A DNA stretch of 64,000 nt from Piper betle (lineage: Eukaryota; Streptophyta; Magnoliopsida; Piperales; Piperaceae). Positions within the stretch are counted from its first letter, which is position 1, and the number at the start of each line of letters is the position of its first letter. The translations under genes and the position numbers were made by a program. The notes beneath the pieces are model-generated. The model did not search any database. It saw only the letters and a program-made list of their open reading frames with translations, and was not told where the DNA came from. Below, one piece after another: positions 1 through 12,566 of this stretch. The stretch covers positions 1 through 64,000 of the forward strand of contig JAURVB010013109.1 in NCBI GenBank assembly GCA_033002965.1, in the 5' to 3' direction.

Positions 1-540
1 AAATAATTGTCAATAAGTATATTTAACATATCAAAATATAACAAAAAATAAAAAATAAAAAAATAAATTATTATACTATATCTTTTTATTTAATTAAAAT
101 ATATCTTTAAAATTAAAGTCGATCAATATTTGTATCTAAAATATTAAATTATTATATAATTTATCTTATTATTCAAGTGAGTTGACTTCATCTATAAAAT
201 TAAAATTTATTAATAATATAAGTTAACATTAACTTCTTATCTAGCTATTAATAATTAGTCATTTTAAAAATCTTAAAATTTATAATATGCAAGACACCAT
301 TTATCTCACTTCCTAAAAATATAGAATAATTCCAGCAGGAAGGAGGTAAGTGAAGAGTCTGACGAGTAGATGGCACCGGCCAACACAAGGCGTTTGCAAC
401 ACATGATTGTCTCCTAGCTTGCTGGCAACATGCACAGCACGTCATTAAGAAAGTCGGATAGAGGGTTGTGGTGATCGTCTTACATGTTGAATTATATATT
501 TGACAAATATATATACCCGCCGACCACCCCTGCCCCCCCG
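1..540. other. AT-rich intergenic sequence
   Basis: No gene, RNA or element can be supported here. The first 300 bases are strongly AT-rich. The minus-strand open frame at 248-580 has no recognisable domain and is not the continuation of the kinase gene to its right. Confidence 0.6.
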
Positions 541-713
541 GGCCTGCCACGACTACCACCACCCCCTCCGCCATGGCCACCCTGCTATCGTGGGCCCCCT
601 ACCCATCGCCCCTTGTAACGACGACAACCACCCCCTCCGCCGTGGCCTCCCACCCCCACCCATGATTGTAGCCCCTTGACCATCGCCCCTGCGACGACCA
701 CGACCATCGCCTG
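541..713. repeat. G/C-rich low-complexity patch abutting the kinase 3' exon
   Basis: Read on the minus strand, this stretch repeats words such as gcgatgg, gtggtcgtcg and gggggtgg several times, encoding Val/Gly-rich junk. It begins directly after the last conserved kinase-protein segment, with no splice donor at the junction. It probably replaces or interrupts the original 3' end of the gene; it could also be a degenerate 3' UTR. Confidence 0.45.
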
Positions 714-3700
714 AGCCACGGATGTCTCAAGGGAAGATGATAGGGTTTCCATTGATGAGAATTGAGCATTGACAATCACATACTCTCGTTCAATCAGCTC
801 CAATGAATCAGAGACTAGATGAAAAAACATTTATGAAGTTCAGCATTCAAATTGCAGAATTAGACCGACCTATAGGAAATTGAACAAACTAGAAAACAGA
901 AAATGAAAGGAAGTACAAAAAGTACTTATCCCTGAATGCCTCATATCCATCTACAGCAGTTGCCACGCTAGCTTTGCCTGATGAAGATGAGGTGCCACTA
1001 TCACCAATGAGCTTTCTGTGATCAGTAGATTTCCCTTTGTGTAAGAATCCTTAGTTTGGGACTCACGTTTCTGTATAACTATGTTCTTTTCATTTCTAAT
1101 ACAAGGTTCCAACTGTGAAACTATGTCCAAAGTAGGGAAAGGAACTTCTGCATCTTGGTGCCTTGGTGCCTCCAATGCAAAAGGCCGCTGCTCATCTGAC
1201 AAATCGTCCGATTGATTGCAGGATGGTAAAGAACATGGAACTTCATCTGCCAGCCTGCTTATGTTAATGGGCAGAGTCAGTAATTTGAAGATTCTCCATA
1301 AACACACACAAACTTACACACGCTATGTATAAAGTGTTCATACATGAATCTGTGGTTAAAGAACTCCTCAAATGTAAGCCGCTCCACTACAAAAGAATAG
1401 TAATATAATGATGTGTCCAGTTGCTAGGAAGCGCAATTTGTAGAAATGAACTTCGTATCCAGAACAAAATCAGATGAAATATGAAACAAACAACCGATAC
1501 ATAAACTGCTGTTGATAACTTAAGAGATAGATTTCAAAAATAAAATCATTTGTTTTTTTCAGATTAGAAGTTAGATGTAAAAATAATATAACATTCAACA
1601 ATATCGATGGTAGCTAAAAGAATATTAAACCCACTTAGACATGTCCTCTTGTAGTGCTATTCGTATTCTTCTAAAAAATTTTATTAGGGTATATTTGGTT
1701 GGCTTGAAATTACATGAAAGAAATAAAAATTCTGGAGATTTAAAAATTTCCTTGTGTTTGGGTGTCTGGAAATTTAGTGAAAGGAAGTTTTATTTTCAGT
1801 CAAAGCAAGTCTACGTAAAAAATTTACAAAGTAATATTTTCTTGTGAAAAATAAAAGAAATTGGAGAAAATTTTGAGAGACACACGTAGGAAAGAAATAT
1901 TTTATTTTCATCTTATTTTCCTACTATCTAAACATGTAAGGGGAAAAAATTTCATGTCATTTCATTTCATTGCATTTCCAATTCCTATGACTTTTTTTCA
2001 TTTACACTATTTTCATGCTAATCAATCAGACCCTTAGTTTCAAAGGATGTATTGCACCCTTCTTAAACTTCTGCCAACTTTAGGATTAAATATTGTGATC
2101 TTAGGACCATTTTTCAGGATTCAAAAGACCATTTTTCTTCGCCTTCTCACAAAGACATGAATGCCATTGATTCAAGGATTTATAACCTATGTCCCTCGTA
2201 AAGTTCCATTGATTCAGAATGTCTTCAAGTCCTTGATAAGCTTTGTTTGTACCCCCTAATTACTTTGATACATTTTCATCCTTTCATCAAGTCCACCACC
2301 TCAAATAGGTCTTTTGCATTTGAATCCATCTCATTAGTCACTTGTTGGAATTCACCCTTTGCTAAAATGGCTCATGTATTCATTGGTTTGTTCAATACGC
2401 AGCTTTTGTTTTGTTCTGTATTTTTATGATCTAGGAAAAGGACAAAAAGAAACAAAGTCTGCACGCATCTTTGTAGCCTGGACATACATGCCCTACTTTT
2501 CACCTTCCATTTGTCCCTAACATGTTGAAAATCTGCAGCTGTACTTCAATTAGGCTAAATATTTTAACGCTTGCAGTGGTGATTGATTTGTGGCTTCTAA
2601 GTTATTAACATAATGCTTTTAATGCTTGCTTATGCATATCTTATTTTCTATATTAACATAATGAATCACAAACAAAGGAACTCATTGTTTCTTCTGAATG
2701 AATACATATCCAGTATCCTTATAGCTTCTTCCTCCATAATTTTAACTATTGCACAATAGAAGAAATATTTGATCAAAATTTCCCATTTGAATGTGAAAAG
2801 TTGTAGTATCTCCCAATAAACCAATGAATTAAAGTTTAAGAGCACCCAGATCCTGGACAAGATTGAAACCACCAACCTCGTACTTAAAATTTTGACAAGA
2901 TCATATCAACTTCTGTATAAATAAGTAATGTCCAAGGCCCTATTATGAAAACTATGTTTTTTACATCATCATACAGATGTTTTTCAATCATATTGCACCG
3001 TTCTTTCTCTTTTGAAATCAAACATGCAATGTTCTTCCACATCTTCGTCATTCAATTGAAGAAATACAGACCTTGGAAAGTTCATGTTTACCTGGATTCT
3101 GACGTAAAAGACTTCTACACAAGTCCACACAATCAGGGTGCAGCTCTTCTAATATACCTTTTGGAAACTTTAGCCCAGTAGATGTCAAAATATTCTGGAA
3201 AAGCTGAAATAGGAGAAAAGATATAGATGTAACAAATATCTTAAATCTAACATAAGAAGAAAAGTTTTTTTCTTACTAACGTCGAATTGGCTATTTCCTT
3301 CAAATGGAGGCTTTCCAGTAACAAGCTGGAATAGAATTGCTCCAACACTCCACAGGTCTGCCTAGATATTGAATAAAAGGGTATATAGAACTTGAATAAT
3401 AATGTCAATGATAATAAGGATAGTGGTAGTAGTTGTGGTAGCTGCAGCAGTAGTAGCAGCAACAGCTGCTAGTACTAGTATAAACAAATAAATAACACAT
3501 ATTAGCAAAATAATTTGGCCGTTTAAAAACCTTTGCATCATATTTCTGGTTTTGAATAATTTCGGGAGCCATATATAGTGGTGAACCACATAATGTATCA
3601 GCCAATCCTTGTGGTGTCAAATATCTGTTCATTATTATGGTGCATTATTAAAACAGAGGACAAAAAATTCAGAAATCACAAATATACGTCAAACAGATTT

Positions 3701-4602
3701 CCTACTGAATAAACTAATCCAAACAGATTCTCTACTTAATTTAATAGCACCTTGCAAAGCCAAAGTCTCCAATCTTCAAGACAGAAATTTCATCACGGGT
3801 GCACAACAAAAGATTCTGCAGTTTCACCCAGTTCGAATCAAATAAAAACTAAAATAAAGCATCAGAAGGCAAATGCTCACCAATGCAAATAAGGATCATC
3901 AAAGAGAACAAACTGCGCAAAAAAAAAAAAAAAGAACAATTATGCATAAATGAGGGCCTAATCTCAACCTGTGGCTTCAAATCTCTATGTATCAGATTGT
4001 TTTCACGGAGTACTTGCAATCCTGAAGCTGAACAAGCCATGAAGAAGCAATCATATACCAACATCTTACACTACTACTACAGTTGACTATAAAGACACAA
4101 AATTTACAATTTACAACAGTGGTACACACCTAGTTGTCTCATGAAGTGTCTAGCAACTGCCAGCGACACCCTGCCAAATCTTTGTATGTAACCAGCAAGA
4201 TCACCTCCAACACAGTATTCCAAAACCAGATAGATTTTATCAACAGTCTGAAAAAAATTTTTTGAAAAGTCATCCTCCTATTTTATCGATCGAAAGCCAA
4301 AGAACAAGGAACCAGCGAGAGAGAGAGAGATGGACCTCAATGGACTGATGAAACCGGACGATGTTGGGATGGTCGATTTGATTGAGAATGGCGATCTCCT
4401 TCACCAAGTTATCGTTCACTTTGCGGGAAAGCCGCCTGCGGTCGATCTCCTTGACGGCCACCTCCCCGGGGAGCGTCCGGTGGGTGGCGCGGTAGACGAC
4501 GGCGAAGGAGCCCGACCCAATTCGTGGGCCGAGGACGTACTCGCCCACCACCCTCGCCCCGCCGCCCTCCCTCCCCCATCCACCACGGCGTCCATTATCC
4601 AC
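714..4602 (-). CDS. ATG1-family autophagy serine/threonine kinase, 3' end damaged
   Basis: ATG1 kinases start autophagosome formation. Kinase exons on the minus strand, with consensus splice sites and matching phases: 4602-4336, 4247-4130, 4027-3969, 3815-3751, 3624-3531, 3361-3281, 3203-3092 and about 1386-1320. Visible motifs are the P-loop [52 protein letters not shown] and a terminal [16 protein letters not shown]. These match plant ATG1 proteins, perhaps nearer the short ATG1t type. A further exon from 1254 encodes an acidic linker, and 814-714 encodes a conserved [11 protein letters not shown] block. Within the linker exon the reading frame must jump near 1040-1055 to keep coding sense, consistent with one missing base. 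The C-terminal regulatory domain of full-length ATG1 was not found. The long intron (1387-3091) carries a MITE. Start chosen at the first ATG before the P-loop. Confidence 0.8.
1687..2033. mobile_element. Tourist-like MITE in a kinase intron
   Basis: The ends form imperfect inverted repeats beginning gggtatatttggttgg on the left and, reverse-complemented, gggtctgattgattagc on the right. TTA flanks both sides (1684-1686 and 2034-2036), the 3-bp target typical of PIF/Harbinger (Tourist) elements. No coding capacity. It lies wholly inside the longest intron of the ATG1-like gene. Confidence 0.65.
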
Positions 4603-4870
4603 TCTCTCCGGGCTAAAAATCGAGTCTTTCTATCGCTTCCCGGATTGGGCAGGCTCCGCGTCCATGGGCGAGGTGGCGATGAGGGAGGGAAGGCCCATGC
4701 GCGGGGCGGCCGGTGCAGGGGCAGCCATGGGAGACCCTGTCGAGCTTCGTAGAGAGGAGGTGAGTTGGAGAAGAAGAAGATATGATAATGTGGAGGCGGT
4801 TTGATGGGAACTCTTCTTCCCTCTCCTTTCTTGATAAAAGCGTGTGCATGTATGCATTACATAAACAGCC
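4603..4870 (-). promoter_or_regulatory. Probable 5' leader and core promoter of the kinase gene
   Basis: GC-rich sequence immediately upstream of the kinase ATG gives way to AT-rich sequence near 4860. No unambiguous TATA box was identified. Open frames here (for example 4613-4849 minus) show no domain and are treated as leader. Confidence 0.3.
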
Positions 4871-7470
4871 CTTCTGCTTTTGTTTTTTTAATTATTATCT
4901 TATTACTCCGTAATCCTATTAATTTTGTGAAAATTAAATATATGTATTAACCAACAAAGAATATATTTGAATCAATTTGTGATTCTATATAATTGAATTC
5001 TAATGTAATATTTCTTATTAATGAATATTGTGTAAGAGTAGGGATACTGTTATCTTCTTTTTGTAGATTTCTTGTTTATCTGACAGACTTCAAAATTTGA
5101 AGATTCAGCTCGGATTTATCATTTATCGAAAGTGATATAGAGTTGTTCCTTTGGGGGCAAGCTTCAGAAATAGAAATTCAGAACATGAAGCAGTGAACAT
5201 AGTATGTGAGGACCACTTTGAAGATTGGTTCCATTTGACATCCATATGTGCCAACGTTGGTCTATATGCTAACTTATCTGTACTCTAATCAAGATAAAAA
5301 ATTCTTAGTCATTTAGATTTTGATAAAGTGTCTACATTAATTTATAACTTAATTAGTAGAGAAACATGAAGAAAGAGAGTTTTAGCGAGAGAGAGAGAGA
5401 TTTTAGTGAAAATGAAATGACGTGAAATAAAGGGATCTATGGGATTAGAATTAACCTCATAAAATATCTATTTACTTTGAATATAGACTGTATTATTAAC
5501 ACACATTTGGATCTTTTTTTTATAGATTCTTCGAACATTGCTGGTCAGATTTATTCTTTAAATGAAAAATCTAATTCTAATTAAATAAAATTTATTAATG
5601 TTGTTATTACTTGTTTTGAATTGTAGACGCTTAAATCTAAAAAATATTATTATAAATTATTAATAAGGAATGAAAAATTCCTTTATTGAGTTTAATAACA
5701 TATACATAGGTAAATTACATCTTGTTATTTTCTCAAAGCCAAAAACAAAAGGGTGCACTTTACCTTTGTTTTTTCTAGTAAGAACAACTTCACCTTTTTA
5801 AGATGTTTTGGGAGTTAGATATTCTATTCTTATTTATAAAAGGAGAATTAAAAGTCGTATTCTAACAAGGAGAATGATATTCAATAAATCAAATTATAAT
5901 GAAATAAAAAATAATAATTTAAATATTTTTAAATTTATATTTAAAATCGAGTTTGCCTCTAATATATCAAATCGTTAGAATTTATGTTATTATTAAATAA
6001 TAAATTGTTTATAAAATTTAAGCCTAAAGAGATCTATCACATTATTCAATGATAACCTTATCACTAGCATAGGCCTTTTACGGTGAGGGCAGTGACACCT
6101 TTCTTAATTCTAATAATATTTTGACTTTTATTTTTATCTTTTGCCGATGGGTTAAAAGTTATATAAAAACTTCCAGAGCGATGGTGGAAGTTCCAAACAT
6201 AAATTACTTTACCGAATGTTTCCGAGGATACCAAATAAAAATACATATAAATTATTACTCCACAGCATATGCTACTACACAGTAAAACCCTGACCCAAAG
6301 GCTACTAGCATGGTGTAAAGTATAAAAGAAAAACAATTCACACTTGTGTGGATTACTGTTTTTTTTTGACAAAAAAATACTAATGGGTTTTTTTTTGGGT
6401 TCAGAGGCACTGATAGGTTGTCAGATATTTAGACTCGGGAACACATTGGCATTGGGCTGTTCAAAGACACTAATTGATTCAAGTTTTTTAAACCCACCAT
6501 CGACTAATCCATATTTATTTTACAACGTTAGGAGTCCCAATCAAATTTCTAACCATCTAAATCTGGCATACCGACCACCCCCAATTAAGCCAATTATTCT
6601 GAGTTACAGATTCGAACCCATCATATATTTGAATATGCTTAATATACACAAAAGATAATCAAAGTTGGTCCAACGCTCATTAAGAACCCAAAGAAGAAGT
6701 CACAAAATTATGGGTTGGATGTGGAAGCTGAACAGCTATTGACAAGTATTGCAGTTAGAACAGCATGATCCAGATTATTACGTGGTGAGATCTTAAACAT
6801 GGAGTTCATTTCAAATATCTCAAGATGGAACAGATTATTGACACTTGCCAAGGTTGGAGTCCGCTGCTGCCCAAACGCTGTTCACATGTAGCATATCTTG
6901 CACCGACCCTAATTAATATGACAAATTATGTACATGATGTATGTGATTCTGAGTCTTTTGAGATTATCATAGAGTTGTCATATTTCTCCTTCTTTTATTT
7001 TTTTTGGTTTCTTGATCTGAGATGCTTCCGAGGGTACAAATTTTGCCATCTTCTTTGTAATGTGAACGTATATATAAGGAATGAAGTGTGAAGTATTACA
7101 TGCTCACACTCCTCCAAGGGGCCAAGAGGAGAGCAAAACTGGTTTTATTTTGCTTTGAAAGAATTTATTTTTTTGTTCGTATATTTCCTGAAAGTTTACT
7201 TGTATTTGATGTGACGTGCCACCAACACGATACAATTATTTGTAGAACTAAATGATGATTTTGGAAGAATTGGCACATGCTTGTTTCACACTAAAGAAAA
7301 GACAAATTTTCATACAAAATGAAGAGAATGGCAACAGGCGTGAACAACCTGCAGAGGAAGAAGGTTGAAAGAAGGGCCTTCTGCTAGAAAAAGGATAAAA
7401 GGTTTCCTGCAACAAGCTGCAAACTTCAGGAAAGTTATGTTATTTTTGGCTGCTTTGTCTGTCTCACATT
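4871..7470. other. Intergenic, no supported gene
   Basis: AT-rich sequence with short open frames lacking recognisable domains. A tRNA-like T-arm word occurs near 6605, but no matching cloverleaf was found. Confidence 0.5.
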
Positions 7471-7830
7471 AATAGCTTTTCTTAGTTTCATCATCCTCAT
7501 CAGAATCTTCATTATCATCAACAACGTCGCCAAGCATCAAATCCCGGAAGACTAAATCCTAACCAAAATGATAAAGCAGGGTACTTAAAAATAGGATGAT
7601 GAAAATTGTATCTGCAGCTTACCATTTCGACCATTAGAACTTCAATAAAATATCCTCATCAGCATTCTCCTAAAGAACAAACATCTGCCTAAATTCAGGT
7701 AACCTGCAGGCGCTTATCACTAATCAAAAGAAACAAGTTCTACCGGCTTTACTTCCTGTTCTAGCTTCTCGCTTGCCTTGGCCAGTACTCCCAAGAAGAC
7801 TTCCACTCTGTTAATTAAGACTAGAGCAAA
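7471..7830 (-). pseudogene. Possible exon remnants of an unidentified gene
   Basis: On the minus strand a good acceptor (ttttggttag) opens a frame from 7558 that encodes an acidic tail containing DNEDSDEDDE and ends TKKSY-stop near 7471. Further upstream, 7685-7812 has a short frame containing LAKASEKLEQEV that stops before a plausible donor, and a third segment lies around 7632-7672. The segments do not join into one open frame. I do not recognise the protein; these may be relics or chance. Confidence 0.25.
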
Positions 7831-7970
7831 ATCTAGCCACAGCATTAATTAGAAGTTCGATAAATAATTTTTTTAAAAAAGAGGGAGAGAAAAGAAAATT
7901 GCAATATAATTACTCGTAGTGTTGTTGGATGTGAATGGAATAAAAATGAAGACATATTTCTTACATGTAT

Positions 7971-8537
7971 TGTTGAGCCTTATGGGTCTCTAAAAAAGAC
8001 TTCATAAACTTGAAATAAGTTTCACGACAAGGCCTAACAAAAGAGACTTAAAATAGGTTTCATATGTCTCTCTTAATTTAAAAATTAGTTAAATGAACTA
8101 AGGTTTTTCCATTAGTTTATATACAATTCACACTTCTAAACATGATGTGAGACAAATCCAACAATTCTTCTCTTCACTCATTGTACCACTTGAATCATCT
8201 CTTGCCTTCTATTTACTACATGTTAGGTCTACATATTATAATAAAATTCCACGGACTTTAATTTGGGCTGGCTACCATCTAAATTATCTTTTCCTCACTA
8301 TATGCGAGGCACATGTTATAATGAAGTTCGAAGAGTCTCTAATTCGGAACAAATTGAGGCAACATTAAAACCAACTAAACTTTGATACTAGTATTAGGCC
8401 TTATGGGCCCCTAAAAGGGATTTGAAACAGGTTTCACTAGCCTCTTAATCAAAAGCTAGCTCAAAGATAAGTCTTTCTCATTAACTTGTATACAAGTTAC
8501 CAGTCACCTCAAAACATAATGTGGAATAAACCTAGTA
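7971..8537 (-). mobile_element. TRIM-like mini-retroelement, copy 1
   Basis: On the minus strand two related LTR-like ends (8537-8392 and 8163-7971) enclose about 230 bp of noncoding DNA. Next to the 5' LTR the minus strand reads tagtatcaaag, a decayed form of the initiator-Met tRNA primer site tggtatcagag. LTR words such as ttgtatat-aagctaatgg and gggcccataaggcc match the array at 59.2-62.1 kb. No coding sequence; no clear target duplication. Confidence 0.6.
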
Positions 8538-8613
8538 CATACAATATATCAAAAGATGTAAATTAGTTTGATAAGATGAACAATAAAAGTTTTGCCATGG
8601 TTAGTGGGTGTAT

Positions 8614-9176
8614 TGTTGGGCCTTATGGGCCCCCAAAAAGATTTGAGAAACTTGAAATAGGTTTCATGACAAGGCCCAATAAAAGAGACTTAAAATAAGT
8701 TTTATGTGTATTTCTTAATTTAAAAATTAGCTAAAAGAACAAGGCTATTCCATTAGCTTATATACAATTCACACCTCTAAACATAATGTGAGACAAACCC
8801 AACAATTCTCCTCCTCACACATCATACCATCTGAATCATTTCCCGCCTCCTATTCACTACATATTATGTCTAAATGTTATAGTAAAATTCTACGAGACTC
8901 TAATTTGGGCTACAATCTAAATTATCATACCTTCACTATATGCCAAACACATGTTATAATAAAGTTTGATGAATCTCTAATTCGGAGCAAACTAAGGCAA
9001 TACTAAAACCAACTAAACTTTGATACTATTATTGGCCCTATGGGTCCTTAAAAGGGATTTAAAACAAGTTTCATAAGTATTTTTTAATCAAAAGTTAGCT
9101 TAAAGATAAGTTTTTATCATTAATATATATACAAGTCACCAATCACCTCAAAACATAACGTGGAATAAACCCAATA
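8614..9176 (-). mobile_element. TRIM-like mini-retroelement, copy 2 (tandem duplicate)
   Basis: Same structure as the copy 643 bp to its left: LTR-like ends at 8614-8804 and about 9028-9176, with a decayed primer site between. About 75 bp of flank beginning caatatatcaaaagatg is also repeated after both copies, so the pair looks like a segmental tandem duplication rather than two insertions. Confidence 0.6.
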
Positions 9177-9219
9177 CATGCAATATATCAAAAGATGTAA
9201 ATTAGTTTGATAGGATGGG

Positions 9220-10217
9220 CAATAAAAGTTTTGCATCGGTTAGTGGGTGGGAAATCAGAGTTTTTGAAAGTTTGCCACGTACTTACGTGGTCTCTGCTTT
9301 GAGCACAACAAGTGCTGTCCGTTTTCTCATCTCTTTTACATATTACGATATTGGAAAATTTTCTTTCTTAGCCCGAACTATCATAAAAACCACAATTGAG
9401 CAAATCAGAAATTTATACACGCGTTGGAAAAAAATTATAAAATCATCACAATTAACCAATAATTAACTCTATTTCCATAACAGCATCAAAAAATGTGATT
9501 GATAAGCAAAAAGAAGTTTTATGCAAAAAACTTCAATAATCATGATTTGATGAGCAAGTTACTTCCTCCAAACATTAATCAAGTTATAAATTGGCTTCTA
9601 CAAATAATCCATCAAAAAGAGGGCCAGAGATTTCCTCTGACTACAGCAAACTCTATGAGACATTTTTAATTGGTGTAAATCATCATACTTAGCGGTATTT
9701 AAAAAAATAACTGTATTAATTAATTCAATTTCTTACAATTAAGGTGATTTATACCAATCAGAAAATTATAATACTTGTAGCAGTTAGCTTCAGCAAATCT
9801 CTAACCAAAATAGAGATGAGGGCAACGTGACAAAGAGTCCCATGATCCGGATCATACCCACGTCACGTACTTAAAATGGGACCAAAATGTCTTTGTGCGG
9901 ATGGAGATTTCGATCCGCCAATCAGTTTTTTGTGGGTGAAATTTCACAAATACTTGGAATGATGTTGTCCAAAATTATAAACTTATCAAAAAAGACTACG
10001 AAACGAAACTACCGGTTTCTCTAAATGTAATTGGTGGAGTTGCTATCTCAAATCTCCTCGCACATGAGGAGATTTTTTTAAGATTTCAGTTCTAAATTAT
10101 TGTCATGCCACTAAATGTTTTATTTCAAATTATACAATATTGTTTCCATCGTCCAAACTTCTTTCATAATTAAATCTTTTATATTAATTTGAACGGATAC
10201 AAGAATATAACAAACTA

Positions 10218-10249
<32 letters not shown>

Positions 10250-10400
10250 TTATAATTTTTCCTAACTATTTTCGATGAGAGTGGAAGATTGGGGATAGCA
10301 AATGACTGGCCGGCTCAGACATTCCATTCTTCCTGCATTGCCGTCGATGTTCCTCGGTCGGTGCCCGCTTCTCTACGCGGTTTGGTTTAGTCTCAATGAA
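9220..10400. other. Intergenic; hairpin and ATT/AAT microsatellite
   Basis: No gene supported. A perfect short hairpin, aatctcctc-gcacat-gaggagatt, lies near 10050-10075 and is followed by a T run. An (ATA)/(ATT) microsatellite occupies about 10207-10248. Confidence 0.5.
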
Positions 10401-10417
10401 TGCGCCACCCCCACTTC

Positions 10418-10430
10418 TTCTTTTATATAT
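10418..10430 (+). promoter_or_regulatory. TATA box of the pyrophosphatase gene
   Basis: cttttatatataca fits a plant TATA box. It sits upstream of a leader exon that ends in a strong donor (tttcag|gtatgtatg near 10598), followed by a leader intron to an acceptor at about 11024 just before the start codon. Confidence 0.5.
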
Positions 10431-11033
10431 ACAAGTCAAAGCCCAGGCTGCTCACCCACAATCCCAGATTGCATGTGTATAAACATTTGTATACAGTATC
10501 ATTGCACCATTATCACATTGTATATAATTAAAGCATACCCACCTTCAAGAGAAGTCCAACCACATCCTCATTTTACCCCGCTTTGCTTCTTTCTTTCAGG
10601 TATGTATGTTTATTGTTTTCAGATGCCGTCTTATGCGGTGTTTTGATACTTGATTTCCTGCTGGTAGCTGTTTTTCTATTGTTATCATGTAATTTTAGAG
10701 ATCATGGCATTACTTGTTTCATGGTTTTGTACTCTTGGATTGGTTTATTCGTTAACACTTGTTTTATTGCTACAGTGCGTTGTTGATGTGATGGAACAAT
10801 GTTAGTGAGACGGATTTGTTGGTAAAAGTTGAGAGTTTTCTCATGTCTGCTTTGTACTTTTCTGATCTCCGTTGAGTCATTTTGCTCACAACTCTTTTGT
10901 GGGTGGTTGTTGCAAGCATAGAATTGTGGGCATCACGTTTTGCTGTATGATACTCATTTATAAAATGTTTGTGTGTGTCAAAATACAATGATTCCAAGAC
11001 CTTTTTAATTAATTCATTTGGTTAGTGGCAACG

Positions 11034-12566
11034 ATGGGTGAAGAAAATGGAGTTGGAAAAATTGAGCGCCCAGTCCCTCGACTGAATGAAAGGATCCTCT
11101 CATCCTTGTCTAGAAGATCAGTTGCTGCTCATCCGTGGCATGACCTTGAGATAGGTATTTGCATTTGTAAATGCATTCTTGCATCAGATGTTCTGGATTT
11201 TAAACAAAATTAACTAACATTTTGAAGACTAATTAAACTACAGGACCTGAAGCCCCCACCATAGTAAATTGTGTAAGTATTGTCATCTTATTTGTGTATT
11301 ACTCAGTTTCTAATGTTATTTTGCCTTGCTAATCTGGTATTCTTTTTTTCCAAAAAATCTGACTAGGTTATTGAGATAACAAAAGGAAGCAAAGTCAAGT
11401 ATGAACTGGACAAGAAAACTGGCCTTATCAAGGTGATCACTTCTTGATTTGTTCAATAGCTTGGAAGGCTTATTGGGCACTCTGTAGTCGATGCAACAAC
11501 AGTTTGATAACACAATTGATGTGAGCTTCATTCCTCAATATATAAGCAGGTTGATCGGATTCTATACTCATCAGTTGTTTTTCCTCACAACTATGGTTTT
11601 ATTCCTCGCACGCTTTGTGAAGATAATGATCCAATGGATGTTCTCGTTCTCATGCAGGTAGCATTATGAACAGCATTTTTGGTTCATTCATTTGTTTATT
11701 AAGCTATAAATGTTGTGCTCATTGAAGATGTCTTTTGATCAGGAACCTGTGCTTCCTGATTGCTTTCTTCGAGCCAGGGCCATAGGATTGATGCCAATGA
11801 TTGATCAGGTATATATGGTAAGCAGGGACTCTTTCAATCATTTTTAACTAAAACATAACAAATGTGGTGCAGATAATCTTCCGCATTAGTCATGTTTTAT
11901 AACTGTTGATCACAGGGTGAGAAAGATGACAAGATTATTGCAGTTTGCGCCGATGATCCCGAATATCGTCACTACACAGACATCAACCAGCTCCCCCTCA
12001 TCGTCTAGCTGAAATTCGCCGTTTTTTCGAAGATTGTATCCTGATTTTTTACCATAAATCTGTCTTTTGATATAATTATTGTACTTTACATTGTTCTAAA
12101 AAATATTTTACTTTGAAACCAAAATGGTTCTTAATTTATCAATGCAATTAGACAAGAAGAATGAGAACAAGGAGGTTGCTGTCAATGATTTCTTGCCTGC
12201 TGAGACAGCCATGGAAGCTATTCAGTACTCCATGTAAGTTAGACCTTCACAACCTGCCCAGCTACCTTAGGTCATATAAGTTAATTTCACCAAGAAATGA
12301 GTTGATCTATTTATTTCTTGCTAACAGTTGCGATCATTACTTGTTATACTGCTATATTTTTGGCTCAACATGAAACTTACTGGTCCCCAAGATTCAACTT
12401 AGTATAATAAGATCAAATGAGTTCAACATATGCATAGAGTTTTGAATGGGAATGACAAAACAAAATTAGTTTCTTATATTATTTTCTTTAATATTACTCT
12501 TGTTCTATGGTTTTGCTCTGCAGTGATCTTTATGCGCAGTACATCATGGAGAGCTTACGTCGTTAA
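11034..12566 (+). CDS. PPA: Soluble inorganic pyrophosphatase (family I), one-base frame break
   Basis: Hydrolyses cytosolic pyrophosphate to phosphate, pulling biosynthetic reactions forward. Coding exons: 11034-11154, 11244-11272, 11367-11432, 11550-11657, 11743-11808, 11916-12035, 12152-12233 and 12524-12566, all with GT-AG junctions. The family I metal-binding signature [11 protein letters not shown] is intact, as are [11 protein letters not shown] and the C-terminal [11 protein letters not shown]. Exons total 635 nt, one short of 636 (211 residues plus stop), the normal length for plant soluble pyrophosphatases. The missing base falls in the C run at 11993-11997: the frame ends early at LPLIV-stop although the expected [12 protein letters not shown] follows in the next frame. 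This is either a true frameshift or a consensus error. ATG 11034 is preferred; an upstream in-frame GTG is not a start. Confidence 0.9.

Noticed and set aside
4330..4752. 140-residue plus-strand frame
   Set aside because: Antisense shadow of the GC-rich first kinase exon.
6590..6630. tRNA gene suggested by a gattcgaaccc T-arm word
   Set aside because: No A box, anticodon arm or acceptor pairing could be fitted around it.
8147..9006. Two similar small proteins (8147-8368 and 8788-9006)
   Set aside because: They are translations of the duplicated noncoding TRIM interior and start inside LTR sequence.
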